This document shows, piece after piece, positions 1 to 7,427 of a stretch of DNA of 7,990 nucleotides. Origin of the DNA: Fimenecus sp036652055 (GTDB lineage: Bacteria > Bacillota > Clostridia > Oscillospirales > Acutalibacteraceae); NCBI GenBank assembly GCA_036652055.1, contig JAVVWP010000047.1, positions 1-7,990 of the forward strand, written 5' to 3'. The notes below the pieces were generated by a model. The model was not told where the DNA came from and ran no database searches. It worked only from the letters and a program-made list of their open reading frames with translations. How positions within the stretch are numbered: position 1 is the first letter of the stretch; the number at the start of each line of letters is the position of its first letter. The translations under genes and the position numbers were made by a program.

Positions 1-31
1 AGCAACTTAGATGCAATTAAATTCAGTGTAG

Positions 32-62
32 GGAACGGTCTTGACCGTTCCTCCTCTTTTTT
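32..62 (+). terminator. Rho-independent terminator of an upstream unit
   Basis: A perfect 9-bp inverted repeat (GGAACGGTC at 32-40, GACCGTTCC at 43-51) with a two-base centre is followed by a pyrimidine-rich run ending in six T at 57-62. The sequence on the other side is not T-rich, so it works rightward. In practice the loop would open to CTTG. It must end a gene or RNA lying left of the window; no supported coding end is visible in bases 1-31. Confidence 0.8.
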
Positions 63-128
63 GTTCCTTATAGATAGCAAAACCCCAATCTTCCTATTTT
101 AAATTACAATAACAAGTAAAATTTCAAC

Positions 129-170
129 TTATACAATAAATATGATACAAATATAATAATTATTGTATCA
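129..170 (+). promoter_or_regulatory. Candidate lacZ promoter with operator-like inverted repeat
   Basis: A consensus -10 box TATAAT (152-157) sits in the 12-base spacer of a perfect 8-bp inverted repeat, TGATACAA (143-150) and TTGTATCA (163-170). Seventeen bases upstream of the -10 there is only a poor -35 match (TTATAC, 129-134), which would fit a promoter needing help or tight control. The predicted start near 163-165 gives a leader of about 100 bases before lacZ. A second, overlapping repeat (TATTGT 161-166, ACAATA 170-175) lies at the predicted start. A dimeric regulator binding across the -10 is inference; no regulator gene is in the window. The rest of 176-266 is AT-rich with nothing recognisable apart from the lacZ ribosome-binding site. 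Confidence 0.5.
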
Positions 171-266
171 CAATAGTAGCTAAAAGCGGTAAAATGAATA
201 ATAGATAAAATATGCAATAAAATATCAAAAATTTTGTAATTTTAAAGATTAACAAGGAGAATAAAA

Positions 267-3200
267 ATGAGCGAGAAAAAACCTTTAGAAATTTGGCAAG
301 ATATTGATGTGTATGATGTAAATACAGAAAAACGCAGTGGTGCAGGATTTCCGAGGAATACAGAAACAAAAGAAGAAAAAAGAACCTGTCTTAATGGAAT
401 ATGGAAATTCAAATTTCTTGATAGCGTAAACAATATGATTGATGGCTATTATGAAGAAGCTTTTGACATTAGTTCGTTTGATGATTTAGAAGTGCCGTCA
501 AATTGGCAAATTAAAGGCTACGGAACGCCTGTTTATACAAATTTTAATTATCCAACAGCTATTTCAAAAGTCAGAATTCCTCATATCAATCCAAAGCTAA
601 ACCCTTGTGGGCTTTATGTTAAAGAATTTGATTTGCCCGAAACAAACGACAATGTTTTTATCCATTTTGGTGGAATAAATTCTTGTGGTGAGGTTTTCGT
701 TAATGGTAATTTTGTTGGATATTCTCAAGATACCTTTGACGAAACCGAATATGATATTACAAAGTTTGTTAAAAAAGGCAAAAACAGACTTGCAGTGACT
801 GTTCGCCAGTTTTGTGATGGCAGTTATCTTGAAGACCAAGATATGTGGCGTCTTTCCGGAATTTACAGAGATGTTAATCTTGTGTTTAAACCAAAGGCAT
901 ATATTAAAGATTTCTTTATTCGCAGCACATTTTCTGACAATTACACTAAAGCTAATTTTAAAATTGATGCAGAAATTGAAAGCAGGGGAGCAGACTTTAA
1001 AGGCGGAAAGCTAAATGTAACAATTCTTGACGAAAAAGGCAAGGCTTTTGCAAGTGCAGCAGTTGATGTGAAAGCAGTTTTAAGCGGTAGTAGTGTTAGC
1101 GTCAGCGGTAGTGTTGATGTTTCAAAATTTGTCCTTTGGAGTCACGAAAACCCTTACCTTTATTCAGTTGAAGTTGAGCTTTGTGAAGGCGAAAAACCGC
1201 TTGACCTTAGAATACATAAATATGGTTTTAGAGATGTTGAAATCAAAGCGTATGACAGAGCGACAAAAAGAGGGCCTTTTATACTTCTAAATGGCGTACC
1301 ACTAAAAATTTGTGGTGTAAATAGGCACGATTTTCATCCTGATTATGGTCACGCAGTGCCAGAAGATATTGCAAGAAAAGACTTAGAGCTTTTAAAGCGT
1401 AGTAATATTACAAATGTAAGAACTTGCCATTATCCAAATTCAAGAAGATTTTACGAGCTTTGTGATGAAATCGGAATTTTGGTAATGAGCGAAAATAATT
1501 TAGAAACTCACGGGCTTGCAACTCAAGTTCCGTCAAACAATCCAAAATGGTCAAGCCAGTGCTGTTATAGAATGAGAAATATGGTAAACAGCTTTAAAAA
1601 TCATAGTTCAATTCTTTTCTGGTCGCTTGGTAACGAGTCAGGCAATGGAAGTGCGTTCGCAGATATGAAAAAAGCCGCACTTTCAATAGACACAACAAGA
1701 CCAATTCATTATGAACCCGATAAACATCTTGAAAGCACTGATATTTTCAGCGAGATGTATACAGTTCAAACCGATATGAAAAACATTGGTGAAAACGGCC
1801 CACTCACTCATTGCCGTGCACTTTGGAATTTAGGTACAGGCAGTAAAGTAAAGCCTGAAATGTATATTGACAAGCCATTTATTCTCTGTGAATATTCTCA
1901 CGCAATGGGTAACAGTATGGGCAACTTTTCAGATTATTGGGAAGACTTTAAAAAATATGACCGACTTTCAGGTGGATACATTTGGGATTTTGCAGACCAG
2001 TCAATCAGAACAAAAACTCCTGATGGAAAAGACAAATGGAATTATGGCGGTGACTTTGGCGATAAGCCAAACGATGGAAACTTTGCATTTAATGGCGTCT
2101 TTAGGGCAGACCGTTCGCCAAACCCTCATTATTACGAAGTAGTTAAATGCTATCAGCAGGTAGACTTCACTTTAAATGGTAATAAGGTAACAGTTTTAAA
2201 TAGATTTATGTTTACCTCGCTTGATAAATTCAGCCTTAAATTCACATTAAAACAGCAGGGCAAGACCTTAGAAGAAAAAGAGATTTCACTGCCGAGTATA
2301 AAATACCTTGAAAAAGCAGAAATAGAAGTTCCATTCGACATAAAAACAAATAGTGAAAAAACACTTGATTGCTATTTGATTTTGTCAAAAGATATGATGC
2401 AGCTTAAAAAAGGTCATATAATGGCAAGAGAGCAGTTTGTTTTAGGCGAGTATAACTTTAAAAAGAAAAACAGCTCAAAATCTGAACTTTCACTAAATTA
2501 TAGCAACAATGAATATGTTATAAAAGGCTATGGATTTGAAACTGCAATCAGCAAAAAAACAGGTGAAATTTCATCTTATAAGATTGATGATACAGAGTGC
2601 TTAAAGAGTGGCGTAAAGCTTAATTTTGGGCGTGCAAACACAGATAATGAAAGAATTGCTCAAATTCCTTTTGAATGGGTAAAAACTCTAATTGGTTTAA
2701 AGGCATTCAAGAGTGCGACAAAATGTCTTAAAGCAATTTCAGTAAAAGCTGAAAAAGATGATGGTAAGGTTAAAGTTACCGTTAAATGGCTCACAAAATA
2801 TTTATGGGGAGTCAGTAGCAAATATGTTATTTATCCTGATGGTGAAATTAAAATGTCACTAAAATGTATGGATATAATTCCTCTTGATATGCCAAGATAT
2901 GGATTTACAATGGAGCTTTCTGATGGCATAGATGGAATTAGTTATTATGGTAAGGGCGAACACGAAAACTATTGCGACCGTAAAACAGGTGCATATATTG
3001 ATGTTTATAATTATGACACTGCAGAAGATTTCATTCATGATTACCTCTATCCACAAGAGAATGCGAACCGCTGTGATGTTAGATGGCTTGAGGTAGGAAA
3101 AGACATTAAGCTTCGTGTAGATGCTGTTGACAAGGCGTTTGAAGCAAGCGTACACCCATATACGATGAAAGAATTAGACGAGGCAATGCATTCGTGCGAT

Positions 3201-3353
3201 TTACAAAGAAGAAAAAGCCTTACAGTCAATATTGACGGTATGCAGCGTGGCGTCGGCGGAGATGTTCCGGCAATTGCAACGCTAAAACCACAGTATAAAA
3301 TCCCGAAATTCAAAAAGCTAAAATTAAAAGTAAATATCAAATTTTCAAAGTAA
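267..3353 (+). CDS. lacZ: Beta-galactosidase, glycoside hydrolase family 2 (LacZ type)
   Basis: Hydrolyses terminal beta-D-galactosides such as lactose. No signal peptide is seen, so it is cytoplasmic. It has 1028 residues, against 1023 in E. coli LacZ, and is intact. Domain order by comparison with E. coli: jelly-roll sugar-binding (~36-210, with DGSYLEDQDMWR), Ig-like (~212-325), TIM barrel (~330-625), second Ig-like (~640-725), beta-galactosidase small chain (~745-1015). The acid/base is Glu457 in SLGNES and the nucleophile is Glu542 in ILCEYSHAMGNS. His354, His388, Glu413, His415, Tyr498, His545, Trp573, Phe606 and Asn609 match E. coli active-site residues 357, 391, 416, 418, 503, 540, 568, 601 and 604. 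Two E. coli features are missing: the Trp999 position reads Ala1002, and the loop after the conserved TDN (792-794) is shorter and lacks GVSE. A Ser/Val-rich stretch lies at 271-285. The ATG start has AAGGAGA (254-260) seven bases upstream. The gene stands alone and converges on the leftward genes. Family assignment is near certain; the natural substrate is not. Confidence 0.97.
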   Translation: MSEKKPLEIWQDIDVYDVNTEKRSGAGFPRNTETKEEKRTCLNGIWKFKFLDSVNNMIDGYYEEAFDISSFDDLEVPSNWQIKGYGTPVYTNFNYPTAISKVRIPHINPKLNPCGLYVKEFDLPETNDNVFIHFGGINSCGEVFVNGNFVGYSQDTFDETEYDITKFVKKGKNRLAVTVRQFCDGSYLEDQDMWRLSGIYRDVNLVFKPKAYIKDFFIRSTFSDNYTKANFKIDAEIESRGADFKGGKLNVTILDEKGKAFASAAVDVKAVLSGSSVSVSGSVDVSKFVLWSHENPYLYSVEVELCEGEKPLDLRIHKYGFRDVEIKAYDRATKRGPFILLNGVPLKICGVNRHDFHPDYGHAVPEDIARKDLELLKRSNITNVRTCHYPNSRRFYELCDEIGILVMSENNLETHGLATQVPSNNPKWSSQCCYRMRNMVNSFKNHSSILFWSLGNESGNGSAFADMKKAALSIDTTRPIHYEPDKHLESTDIFSEMYTVQTDMKNIGENGPLTHCRALWNLGTGSKVKPEMYIDKPFILCEYSHAMGNSMGNFSDYWEDFKKYDRLSGGYIWDFADQSIRTKTPDGKDKWNYGGDFGDKPNDGNFAFNGVFRADRSPNPHYYEVVKCYQQVDFTLNGNKVTVLNRFMFTSLDKFSLKFTLKQQGKTLEEKEISLPSIKYLEKAEIEVPFDIKTNSEKTLDCYLILSKDMMQLKKGHIMAREQFVLGEYNFKKKNSSKSELSLNYSNNEYVIKGYGFETAISKKTGEISSYKIDDTECLKSGVKLNFGRANTDNERIAQIPFEWVKTLIGLKAFKSATKCLKAISVKAEKDDGKVKVTVKWLTKYLWGVSSKYVIYPDGEIKMSLKCMDIIPLDMPRYGFTMELSDGIDGISYYGKGEHENYCDRKTGAYIDVYNYDTAEDFIHDYLYPQENANRCDVRWLEVGKDIKLRVDAVDKAFEASVHPYTMKELDEAMHSCDLQRRKSLTVNIDGMQRGVGGDVPAIATLKPQYKIPKFKKLKLKVNIKFSK

Positions 3354-3358
3354 AACCA

Positions 3359-3396
3359 AAAAGCGACAATCTTCATAATAGAGGATTGTCGCTTTT
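3359..3396. terminator. Bidirectional terminator between lacZ and the convergent small gene
   Basis: A perfect 13-bp stem, AAAAGCGACAATC (3359-3371) with GATTGTCGCTTTT (3384-3396), encloses a 12-base loop. It starts five bases after the lacZ stop codon and 23 bases past the stop of the leftward gene. Rightward it is followed by TTTT plus ATATTTTT; leftward the RNA would end in TTTTTGG and TTTT. It can therefore stop transcription from both convergent genes. Confidence 0.9.
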
Positions 3397-3418
3397 ATAT
3401 TTTTAAAATAATATCTAT

Positions 3419-3703
3419 TCAGTTAGAAAATGCTGAATTAAAAAGTTCGTCTTGCTCTGATAAATGCGTTACATAACCAATAGGAATTTTATTTTCAGTA
3501 GCTATAATAATTTCTTTCGCACCGTTTTCACCAAACGCACCACAAAGCTCAATGCAGCCAATACCATCACGGTATAGCTTTTTAGCAGCAGTGCAGGCTT
3601 CATCTAAATTTGAAACGCCAATGATTTGTGCTGTATCATTATGTATTTTTGCAAAGTCCTTATCTATATTAAAGTCACCCATAATTATAAAACCAAATTT
3701 CAT
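3419..3703 (-). CDS. DUF6506-like small conserved protein, function unknown
   Basis: This 94-residue cytoplasmic protein has no signal peptide or membrane segment. It opens with a hydrophobic strand (KFGFIIMGDF) and has an alternating pattern that suggests a small alpha/beta fold. A conserved-looking core IELCGAFGENGAKEII (about residues 51-66) is followed by IPIGYVTHL and a DELF end. From memory this matches a family named DUF6506 in Firmicutes; the family call is by recall, not by search. No catalytic residue can be assigned. Cys53 and Asp10/Asp13 are the obvious polar candidates near glycine turns. The ATG has GAGGG (3711-3715) seven bases upstream. It is monocistronic: its own promoter lies upstream, and terminators close it off from lacZ on one side and from the lipoprotein operon on the other. 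A stress or detoxification role would be a guess and is not supported here. Confidence 0.85.
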   Translation of the reverse strand: MKFGFIIMGDFNIDKDFAKIHNDTAQIIGVSNLDEACTAAKKLYRDGIGCIELCGAFGENGAKEIIIATENKIPIGYVTHLSEQDELFNSAFSN

Positions 3704-3733
3704 TCTTCTACCCTCATATTTTTTAAAATAATA

Positions 3734-3773
3734 ATTTCTAATTCTATTATAACAAAGAATTAGAAATAAGCAA
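3734..3773 (-). promoter_or_regulatory. Promoter embedded in a perfect 12-bp inverted repeat (candidate operator)
   Basis: Reading leftward, TTGCTT (3773-3768) and TATAAT (3751-3746) are 16 bases apart and form a good sigma-A promoter for the DUF6506-like gene, with a predicted start near 3739 and a leader of about 35 bases. The arms ATTTCTAATTCT (3734-3745) and AGAATTAGAAAT (3756-3767) are perfect inverted repeats separated by ten bases that contain the -10 box. One arm fills most of the -35/-10 spacer and the other covers the start site. This is the geometry of a repressor operator that occludes RNA polymerase. Only one arm would be transcribed, so an RNA hairpin is unlikely. Confidence 0.7.
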
Positions 3774-3784
3774 TACGACTTTAA

Positions 3785-3825
3785 TATAAAAAACAGGCGG
3801 ATAAAGCTTTTACACTTTATCCGCC
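3785..3825 (-). terminator. Rho-independent terminator of the transporter-lipoprotein operon
   Basis: A perfect 11-bp GC-containing stem, GGCGGATAAAG (3796-3806) with CTTTATCCGCC (3815-3825), has an 8-base loop. Read leftward it is followed by TG and six T. It lies 15 bases past the stop codon of the lipoprotein gene and separates that operon from the promoter of the DUF6506-like gene. Confidence 0.9.
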
Positions 3826-3840
3826 TTTGCTATAAGTTAA

Positions 3841-5028
3841 TTATTTAACTTTTATTTCGTTATCCTTTGCATATTGCTGCATTTTACTGTCTGCTTTTGC
3901 AGTAATTACAAGATCAGGAGAAGTACCAATAAAGCATTCAGCACCAATCTCTTTAAGCTCTGCATTAGAGGTAACATCTTTAAGAGATGTACAGTTTAAG
4001 AAAACATATTTTTCCATAGTTTCAAGAGAATTTGGAAGAACTACTTCTTTAAGACCTGAACATTCTTCAAAAGCACCTTTTGAAAGAGTTTTAATTCCCT
4101 CGTTCAAAGTAAGCTTTTCGATTTTTGGACATTGATAAAAAGCACTAATTAAAATAGATTCACAAGTTCCAGGAACTGAAACTTCAACAGCTTTTCTACA
4201 TTTAAGGAATGCGTGGTCGCCGATGAATGTAATACCGTCTTTTAATAAGATTTTTTCAGCATTTTCACATTTTGCAAATGCCCATTCACCAATATACTCA
4301 ACGCCAGCTGGTAAATCAATAATTTGTAACCAAGAGCATTTATTGAATGCTTTTTCACAAATCTTCTTTGGAGCGCCTTTGTAATTAACTGTAAGTAAGC
4401 GGAAGCAACCTTCAAAAGCTGAATCGCCAATAGTATCAATGCCAGAACCGATTTCTACATTCTGCAAGAACTCACAAGTCATAAATGCAAGGTTTCCAAT
4501 GTATTTAACTGTGTCAGGTAAAATTATTTCTTTTAAGCCTAAGCTTTTATAGAATGCTTTGTTTTCAATACCGATTACAGTTTTGCCATCGATTGTTTCA
4601 GGAATAGTAACAGAAACACCTTTTTCATCTATGTATTTCTTAACTTTTTCCATATAATCTTTTTTAATAGCATCGGTAAGTCTTGCATCGTAAGCGTCGT
4701 CTTTTTCTCCAGCTTCTTTTGGAAGTTTTGTTTTGAAAACATTTTTGTCTTCTTCTTTGATAGAATCAACGGAAAGGGTAGGCATATCTTTATTGTACTT
4801 TGTTATAACAGCAGTATCATCTTCAAAAAGCACATATGAGAAATCGCCACTTTGATAAACTTTGGCTTCTTCTTTATAAGACTTGTTCAATAATTTATCA
4901 ATTGTCAGTACGGCAGGGTCTGCGCCAAAAGCTTCTGCACTTGGCATAAATGATGAAAGGCTACAGCCGCTGAATAAGATGGACATCAATAAGATAAGGC
5001 TAACACAAATTATACTAACTTTTTTCAT
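3841..5028 (-). CDS. BspA-type leucine-rich-repeat lipoprotein
   Basis: A surface-anchored protein of 395 residues. The N-terminus is a lipoprotein signal (KK, then a hydrophobic run 4-19) with lipobox LFSGC, so Cys22 is the predicted acylation site. Residues 158-364 form nine head-to-tail repeats of exactly 23 residues, each starting AF (VF in the last) and usually with Cys at position 5, in the style AFxxCxxLxxVxLPxxVxxIGxx. A partial tenth repeat (365-395) closes the protein. This is the LRR_5/BspA (Treponema pallidum-type) repeat, a family tied to adhesion and protein contact outside the cell. The usual opening strand (FSYVLFEDDTAVITKY, 63-78) is split from the following TIPETIDGKTV (141-151) by about 55 charged residues (82-137). 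There is no LPXTG or other wall anchor. It is second in the operon, two bases after the transporter stop, so a joint role with the transporter at the membrane is likely; the ligand is unknown. Confidence 0.92.
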   Translation of the reverse strand: MKKVSIICVSLILLMSILFSGCSLSSFMPSAEAFGADPAVLTIDKLLNKSYKEEAKVYQSGDFSYVLFEDDTAVITKYNKDMPTLSVDSIKEEDKNVFKTKLPKEAGEKDDAYDARLTDAIKKDYMEKVKKYIDEKGVSVTIPETIDGKTVIGIENKAFYKSLGLKEIILPDTVKYIGNLAFMTCEFLQNVEIGSGIDTIGDSAFEGCFRLLTVNYKGAPKKICEKAFNKCSWLQIIDLPAGVEYIGEWAFAKCENAEKILLKDGITFIGDHAFLKCRKAVEVSVPGTCESILISAFYQCPKIEKLTLNEGIKTLSKGAFEECSGLKEVVLPNSLETMEKYVFLNCTSLKDVTSNAELKEIGAECFIGTSPDLVITAKADSKMQQYAKDNEIKVK

Positions 5029-5047
5029 AATTATTTGTTCTTTCCTT
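5026..5047 (-). promoter_or_regulatory. Stop-start junction and distant ribosome-binding site (translational coupling)
   Basis: The transporter stop TAA and the lipoprotein ATG are separated by two T only (TAATTATG in the leftward reading). The best Shine-Dalgarno match, AAGGAA (5047-5042), lies inside the end of the transporter gene 13 bases before the ATG, farther than the usual 6-9. The lipoprotein is thus probably made by ribosomes finishing the transporter, which would keep the two products in fixed ratio. Confidence 0.65.
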
Positions 5048-7427
5048 TCTTTGCAAGACGCTCTTGCTTTCTTCTCTCCATATCAGCTTTTCGCTCTTGT
5101 TCTATTTTATCAAGTTCTTCTTTTTTCTTTGCATTGTTTTCATTAACTCTCTCAAGAGCAGCTTCATATTTTGCTCTAATTTCATCAAGATGAGCATAGT
5201 TTTCTTTTTCTTTTGACATACGCTCAGCATCAAGAAGAACTCTTGCAGAACGATTATATTGTGATATTTCGTTAACAAGGGCTTTGATTTTACCTTTTTT
5301 AGTGAATTTTGCAGTGAAATTATCTTCAGGTAAATCTTCAGCAAGTTCCATAGCTTTTGCATCAGGAACAACTAAACCGTTAGGATAATACTTTTTCATA
5401 TTCTTCTGGCAACCTGCGATAGCTCTAACATTTGCCAAAGCATCACTCTTGATGATTTTTTCTTCATGAGTTGTAGCAGGTAATGCTTTTGCTTCTGCTT
5501 TTGCAGCACTTGCATTAAACTCAAGAACGCCTTTTGCACCAAGCTTTGCAACTTTTTGAGAGCGTTCGAGTTGCTTTTGAATACGAAGTGTATCATATTT
5601 TTTCATTTCATCAACAACGAAATCGCAAACTGAAAGTTCATCGTCAAGTCTTTTGTCAACTCTGTTTTGATGTCTTGCATCTTTCATTGCAGCTGATCTT
5701 GCAGCTTTTTCAGCATCGTTTGATGTTGGCATTGATTTTGCTGTTTGAATTCTTTGTGCCATTTTTACTTTTCTGTCAGCTTCAAACTTTTTATAGTTTG
5801 CCGTAACTCTTGCAATCTCTGCCTTCTTGAATTCTTTTTCTTCAGCAGTATTGCCAGGAAGATGCTTTGTCTTTTTAATATCATCTTTTGTTGTGATGGT
5901 ATCACGGTCTTTATAAAGTCTGTCTGCCTCATCGATTATATCGATAGCCTCAACAAGGTCTTCGTCTTTAAGCATACCATTACCATAATCTTCAAACAAT
6001 GCACGAATTTTAAGCACTTTAGCAATGCCTCGCTGCTTAGTTTCAGTTAAATCATAGAAGAAGTAAGGGACCGTATTAAGCGCCGCACCGATTGTTGCAG
6101 CTACAATCAAGACTTGGAACATATCGCCTCTGAAAGAAGCAACTTCCAAAACATCATAGTTATCTTGAAGCCCTAATGTTTGATAAATGAAAGGAAGAAC
6201 AAGCCCTGTGAACATACCGATAAACGAACCGATAATTCCAACTGCTCCGAACATTCCGTCAATTCTCTCGCCTGTGTAATATTGTTGATAGTCACGCATA
6301 TCAGCATTGATACCCGGATTATAAACAATTGCGAAAGCACCAACAAATCCATTTAAGTAATATAGAATTCCTAAAGCTATTAAGTTATCATATAAAGGAT
6401 AGAGAAGACCTATAAATAAGATGTTAGCGACATTACACCAAATCAAAAGATTTCTTTTACCAATTGCTCTGATTGCAAACGGGCAAATTAACATGGACCA
6501 CAACGCCGCATTACCGATAAGCGTCGACAAAAGACCATATGTACCCATTCTGTCAGGATAACCATATATGAATGTCCAACCAATGATAACGCCAACTGCT
6601 CCCTCAAGGAAACCAAGCCAGCCAGCCATTGATGTAATCCAGAAATATTTATTTTTAGCAACACTTCTAAAAGCATCAAAGAATTTAAAATGTTGAATAT
6701 GTGTTTTTGCAACGATAATTCTTTCTTTAGTTCCAAAAACAGCAATTAAAGACAACGAAACACCGATTATTGCAATGATAGGATGAATAATTCTGTATGT
6801 TCTAATGTCATTAAGACCGCCAGTAAACTTTGAAAGCATTGGTACAAATGCACCTGTAAGTGTTGGTGCAAATGAATAAATAACAGATGAAACAGAAATT
6901 ACATCTGTTCTTTCAACACTGTTTGGCGAAATAACATTCGCAAGGTCTGTAAATGATTGTTGGAAAAATGGGCTAAAGCAGTTCATAAGGTTGAAACATA
7001 TTAAAACAGCCATAACTTTCTGAACATATGTCATTGTTTCATATGGTAACCATACAAATGCGACGGCTATAACAACGGTTGGAATACCCATAGTTAAAAG
7101 CCAAGGTCTAAACTTACCCATTTTAAATCTGGAACTATCAATTACATAAGAACGAATAATTGTAATTCCAAAGCCTAAAATAGTTGATATAATTCCCATA
7201 TATTGTAAATGCATGGGTTTAATACCGATAGTATTACCAACTAAGAAGCTTGTTGCCGTAAGTGCGATTTGAGCAGCGAAGAACATTACAAATTGAACGC
7301 CCATTCCGCCGACACCATATGAAAGTATTTCCTTATAAGGAACATATCTTCCAAGTGCAGGAGTTTTCCAGTGCAAAGCTACGGTATTATACGCAGTTTC
7401 GAGCTGTTGCCTTAATTTTTCTTTCAA
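5031..7427 (-). CDS. MFS/GPH-family transporter-like protein with long charged cytoplasmic tail
   Basis: A 798-residue inner-membrane protein. About 12 hydrophobic segments lie between residues 38 and 458. GPH (glycoside-pentoside-hexuronide:cation symporter, MelB/LacS) hallmarks are GKFRPW (104-109) in the loop after helix 2 and the ADMRDYQQYYTGER region (375-388) before helix 11. By hand alignment to MelB, the cation-site aspartates 55 and 59 read Gly85 and Thr89, Asp19 reads Gly, Asp124 reads Phe151 and Lys377 is hydrophobic. The coupling and substrate residues are therefore lost or replaced. Residues 465-798 are not the IIA domain of LacS. They are a Lys/Glu/Ala-rich helical tail with three copies of a motif AKxLPxxTxEEK (around 521, 564 and 647) and a final basic coiled coil (~733-798). 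The start is TTG: an in-frame TAG lies five codons upstream, AGGGGAG precedes it, and the next Met (42) would cut into helix 1. Carbohydrate transport, perhaps beta-galactosides for LacZ, is inference. Confidence 0.88.
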   Translation of the reverse strand: MKEKLRQQLETAYNTVALHWKTPALGRYVPYKEILSYGVGGMGVQFVMFFAAQIALTATSFLVGNTIGIKPMHLQYMGIISTILGFGITIIRSYVIDSSRFKMGKFRPWLLTMGIPTVVIAVAFVWLPYETMTYVQKVMAVLICFNLMNCFSPFFQQSFTDLANVISPNSVERTDVISVSSVIYSFAPTLTGAFVPMLSKFTGGLNDIRTYRIIHPIIAIIGVSLSLIAVFGTKERIIVAKTHIQHFKFFDAFRSVAKNKYFWITSMAGWLGFLEGAVGVIIGWTFIYGYPDRMGTYGLLSTLIGNAALWSMLICPFAIRAIGKRNLLIWCNVANILFIGLLYPLYDNLIALGILYYLNGFVGAFAIVYNPGINADMRDYQQYYTGERIDGMFGAVGIIGSFIGMFTGLVLPFIYQTLGLQDNYDVLEVASFRGDMFQVLIVAATIGAALNTVPYFFYDLTETKQRGIAKVLKIRALFEDYGNGMLKDEDLVEAIDIIDEADRLYKDRDTITTKDDIKKTKHLPGNTAEEKEFKKAEIARVTANYKKFEADRKVKMAQRIQTAKSMPTSNDAEKAARSAAMKDARHQNRVDKRLDDELSVCDFVVDEMKKYDTLRIQKQLERSQKVAKLGAKGVLEFNASAAKAEAKALPATTHEEKIIKSDALANVRAIAGCQKNMKKYYPNGLVVPDAKAMELAEDLPEDNFTAKFTKKGKIKALVNEISQYNRSARVLLDAERMSKEKENYAHLDEIRAKYEAALERVNENNAKKKEELDKIEQERKADMERRKQERLAKKGKNK

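Noticed and set aside
1..102. Open frame from the window edge to a TAA at 100-102, possibly the tail of an upstream gene
   Set aside because: The frame runs through a strong terminator hairpin and its T-run and gives a low-complexity end. More likely non-coding sequence read in frame.
1078..1124. Imperfect AGCGGTAGTGTT direct repeat in lacZ
   Set aside because: It encodes a Ser/Val-rich surface strand in the Ig-like domain; short and within normal coding bias.
2859..3376. Two overlapping antisense frames of about 100 codons inside lacZ
   Set aside because: They lie opposite conserved parts of the beta-galactosidase small-chain domain, and one starts inside the terminator; they are shadows.
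5031..6030. C-terminal EIIA regulatory domain as in streptococcal LacS
   Set aside because: The tail is charged, helical and Lys/Glu/Ala-rich, with no EIIA-like glycine/hydrophobic pattern or phospho-histidine motif.
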